Below, piece by piece: positions 16,159-18,387 of a stretch of 18,387 nucleotides of DNA (position 1 is the first letter of the stretch; the number at the start of each line of letters is the position of its first letter). Source of the DNA: Akkermansiaceae bacterium (lineage in GTDB: Bacteria > Verrucomicrobiota > Verrucomicrobiia > Verrucomicrobiales > Akkermansiaceae); contig JARFPV010000342.1 in the NCBI GenBank assembly GCA_029288115.1, positions 1 to 18,387 on the forward strand, in the 5' to 3' direction. The notes below the pieces were generated by a model. It had not been told where the DNA came from. It saw nothing but the letters and a program-made list of their open reading frames with translations, and did not search any database. The position numbers and the translations under genes are program-made.

Positions 16159-16177
16159 CCGATGCAGTCTCCATCGG
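16159..16177. other. Weak hairpin between convergent genes
   Basis: CCGATG (16159-16164) pairs with CATCGG (16172-16177) around a 7-nt loop. It is in the 173-bp gap between the convergent large secreted-protein gene and the minus-strand membrane gene. There is no T-run on either strand, so a classical intrinsic terminator is not supported. Nothing else is recognisable in 16018-16190. Confidence 0.25.
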
Positions 16178-16190
16178 AGAAAGTGACGTC

Positions 16191-18387
16191 TCACTTATCT
16201 GACCAGTCCTTTACGAACTGGCTCCAAAATTTCTCGGCGGCTGCTCCATCTTGATTTACCTGCGCGATACGGGCACGGTGGAAGGCGCTGCCTGCGAGTG
16301 GCAGTCGGCGGTTTCCTACGCTGCGGTTTGTGAGGAGCGGATCCTCTGCCGGCGGGCAGAGCCTTTGCACCTTATCGACAAGATTGGCAAATGGCTCACC
16401 GGTGAACCATGGAGAATCTCCCGACTGGCCACGGTAGCTGCGTGGCGCCTGATATTCGATCACAGGTCGGTCGTCAGTGTTGATAGGATAATCGTTAAAT
16501 AGCTCTCGGGCCGCAGTCAGATTCCCTCCGTAGAACAGCATGATTGTTTGCGGGTCGAGCGGCAGGTTGAGTCGCATCAAATCATGATGAGTCTTGCCAG
16601 AAACTGCGTAGAGCTTATCGGCCTGACTATCGATGCCACATGCTGGCAACGCTTGCCCTTTCTGGTGCCCGACGAGAGCAACAATTTCGTATCCGGGCTG
16701 AAAATTATGCCGCCAGAGCGAAACCTGATCGAACACGCCAATCATCGTTTTTGCAATGATTGAAAACTCGTTCTCAGTGAGCTGATAGAGAGGCAACCAC
16801 TGGACGAAGACACCGTCGGCGGTGAGTCGCTCCCTGGCATTTTCAAAATGCTCGCGTGTATAAAGGCTACCCGCACCAGATCGGAATGGCACAAAGAGAT
16901 CGGCATTAATCATGTCGAATTGCCTATCTGTTGCCATCAGGTAATGGCGGCCATCTTCGACAAGCACCTGCGCACGCGGGTCTTTGAACAGCCCACCTGT
17001 AGTGTCGAAACCGCGGATATCGGTCATGTATTTTTTCGCGGCAGTGATCACCTCCGGGACAAGCTCACAGGCGACAATTTCCTTCACATGCCGGTGTTTC
17101 GGATCGAGTGCTGCTCCAGCGGTGATACCTGTTCCGACCCCGAGGAAGAAAACGCTCTCGGTCTCAGGGTAGACCATCAGCGGCAGGTCGGCTTGGAGTT
17201 TTTCCTGCATGTAGGCACCTGTAGATCCGAGGCTGTAGTCGGAATTGATTTTAATCGAAAGACCAACACGGCTTTCAGTAACCGCCACCGTGCAATCACT
17301 TCCCTCCCAGATCTCGACAACTTTTTCTTCAACCGAAACTGGATTCGCAGGGTCGGTCCCTTTGACTGGGAGACTACTGGGCTTCAGTCCTATGAGCGTG
17401 CATAGAAGAACCACGAAACACGCAGTCTTGGCCACCAAGCTACGGGCGTTCCAACCAAGCGGCAGGATGAGCGCAATGACGAGATAGAGGACGGCAATGA
17501 CTTGTAGACTGCGCCACATCCCAAAGGCATCGAGGAAGAAAAACCCGCAAAGCAAGGCACCCAGAATGGCACCGATCGTATTCACGGTGGCGAGTCGACC
17601 CAGCGACAAACCAGGCGATGTTAGACTAACTTCCTCGGCTTTCATCAAGTAAGGAAACACCATACCAAGAATAAGTGCCGAGGGGCCAATGGTCAGCGCC
17701 GCCGACCGGAAGATGAGCAGGATATAGCTCGACCAACCTCCACCTTTCAGAGAGATCAGCTCCATGTCATTGGTGAGATTCATGAAAACAACCGGTGTGA
17801 GAGCAACTGCTCCGGCACCCGCGAGAATCAAGATGGCCAGGACAAGAAGTGGCGGAAGTTTCAAACGTGCGAGGAACGAGCTCGCTAGCGCACCCAAGGC
17901 TAGACAGACGAGCACGACCACAAGGATCGTAGCGAAAGTGTAGACGGAGTTTTCCAGCACCTGAGAGAACATCCGGGTCCACAGCACCTCGAGAGCCAGG
18001 ATACCGAAACCCGACATGAAACACAGGGTCAGAATCGATTTCCGCCCTACCCGTACAGGTGATGTCACTTGCTGCTCGGACACAGAAGCCTTTAATTCCT
18101 TCGGCAATTTCTCCTCACGTTTTTGCTGTCTTTCCAATGCACGGCGTTCTTGGCGGCTCATCGGCTGGGGAGTTTCCTCGACAGGCTCCGGGTCAGGCTC
18201 CACGGGATCATCGAGTTCGATAGCCAGGGGCAGCGGCTTGCGTGACAGACAAAAGGCGGCGACGGCGACCGCGAGCGACAATCCGATGGCGAGTCCGCAG
18301 GTGGCGTTGAATCCGATCCAGAGTGGCAGGTAAAACCCAGCAAGCGCAGCACCTGTGGCTGCACCCAGGGTGTTGATACCATACATC
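16191..18387 (-). CDS. Membrane protein with fused spermidine-synthase-like domain (MFS/SpeE-like fusion), 5'-truncated
   Basis: The visible part has 731 residues. Its N-terminus continues beyond the right edge, because the first visible Met sits inside a transmembrane YGINTLGAATGAALAGFYL motif that is internal in this family. A polar linker (about 52-113, Pro/Glu- then Arg/Lys/Gln-rich) separates two membrane halves. The second half (about 114-335) contains the conserved EVLWTRMF and NTIGAILGALLCGFFFLDAF, which mirrors the first visible helix. From about 355 a methyltransferase-fold domain resembling spermidine synthase appears: FFLGVGTGITAGAAL (413-427), VACELVPEV, VEDGRHYL (476-483) and FDMINADLFVPF. 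The DxxD pair that catalyses aminopropyl transfer is incomplete: Asp496 is present but position 499 is Val. It is therefore probably not a polyamine synthase; the role is unknown. A C-terminal part of about 150 residues follows with no recognised domain. Confidence 0.88.
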   Translation of the reverse strand, partial: MYGINTLGAATGAALAGFYLPLWIGFNATCGLAIGLSLAVAVAAFCLSRKPLPLAIELDDPVEPDPEPVEETPQPMSRQERRALERQQKREEKLPKELKASVSEQQVTSPVRVGRKSILTLCFMSGFGILALEVLWTRMFSQVLENSVYTFATILVVVLVCLALGALASSFLARLKLPPLLVLAILILAGAGAVALTPVVFMNLTNDMELISLKGGGWSSYILLIFRSAALTIGPSALILGMVFPYLMKAEEVSLTSPGLSLGRLATVNTIGAILGALLCGFFFLDAFGMWRSLQVIAVLYLVIALILPLGWNARSLVAKTACFVVLLCTLIGLKPSSLPVKGTDPANPVSVEEKVVEIWEGSDCTVAVTESRVGLSIKINSDYSLGSTGAYMQEKLQADLPLMVYPETESVFFLGVGTGITAGAALDPKHRHVKEIVACELVPEVITAAKKYMTDIRGFDTTGGLFKDPRAQVLVEDGRHYLMATDRQFDMINADLFVPFRSGAGSLYTREHFENARERLTADGVFVQWLPLYQLTENEFSIIAKTMIGVFDQVSLWRHNFQPGYEIVALVGHQKGQALPACGIDSQADKLYAVSGKTHHDLMRLNLPLDPQTIMLFYGGNLTAARELFNDYPINTDDRPVIEYQAPRSYRGQSGDSPWFTGEPFANLVDKVQRLCPPAEDPLLTNRSVGNRRLPLAGSAFHRARIAQVNQDGAAAEKFWSQFVKDWSDK

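Noticed and set aside
16159..16177. Possible terminator between the convergent genes
   Set aside because: The six-pair hairpin has no T-run on either strand, so it is listed only as a weak hairpin.
1..18387. CRISPR arrays, tRNA or rRNA genes, insertion sequences, prophage genes
   Set aside because: I looked for direct repeat-spacer patterns, cloverleaf or rRNA core sequences, transposase motifs and integrases and saw none.

Overview
The window looks like a chromosomal fragment from a bacterium of the PVC group, most likely Verrucomicrobia (Akkermansiaceae/Rubritaleaceae-like). This is inferred from three things: a 1,197-residue secreted ThuA + PVC-type dehydrogenase + HEAT + heme-binding protein, an architecture characteristic of Planctomycetes/Verrucomicrobia; a primary sigma factor with a long Lys/Ala/Pro-rich N-terminal tail; and translation starts that almost all lack a Shine-Dalgarno sequence. 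The first 16 bases are not genomic. They match the end of the Tn5/Nextera mosaic-end adapter, so the left edge is an assembly or read end. There is no CRISPR array, tRNA, rRNA or insertion sequence, and this reads as ordinary housekeeping chromosome rather than a mobile island.

Layout. (1) 17-2705, minus strand: a truncated MurJ-like lipid II flippase with a large extracytoplasmic insertion, preceded by a Sua5/TsaC tRNA-modification gene. (2) 2877-4500, plus strand: shikimate kinase and a long-chain polyprenyl diphosphate synthase, diverging from tsaC and ending at a probable terminator. (3) 4729-9652, plus strand: seven genes with gaps of only 1-27 bp, probably one operon: nrdR, an unrecognised protein with an ATP-cone-like layout, a HIT-family protein, exodeoxyribonuclease III, an unrecognised protein with two duplicated zinc-ribbon-like modules, prmC and murA. 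A pair of imperfect NrdR-box-like palindromes lies over the likely promoter. (4) 9840-11834, plus strand: rpoD (sigma-70) with its own candidate promoter and a strong terminator. (5) 11910-12248, minus strand: a small three-helix membrane protein. (6) 12424-16017, plus strand: the large secreted PVC-type heme protein. (7) 16191-18387, minus strand: a membrane protein with a spermidine-synthase-like C-terminal domain, cut by the right edge.

How the genes relate. MurJ and MurA both serve peptidoglycan precursor supply. The polyprenyl synthase makes the isoprenoid chain used for quinones or carrier lipids. AroK feeds chorismate and hence aromatic amino acids and quinone head groups. NrdR, ExoIII, RpoD, PrmC and TsaC cover dNTP control, DNA repair, transcription and translation fidelity. 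The large secreted protein is the only strongly lineage-specific catabolic or redox gene.

No stretch over 300 bp lacks a gene. The larger gaps are 4501-4728 (terminator, candidate promoter and NrdR boxes), 9653-9839 (rpoD promoter and an inverted repeat), 12249-12423 (leader of the large secreted gene, nothing clear) and 16018-16190 (between convergent genes, only a weak hairpin). I see no clearly new multi-gene system. The most unusual items are the lysine-rich sigma-factor tail, the MurJ insertion, the nrdR-linked ATP-cone-like protein with its candidate operator pair, the duplicated CxxC protein, and the spermidine-synthase-like domain that lacks the catalytic DxxD aspartate.
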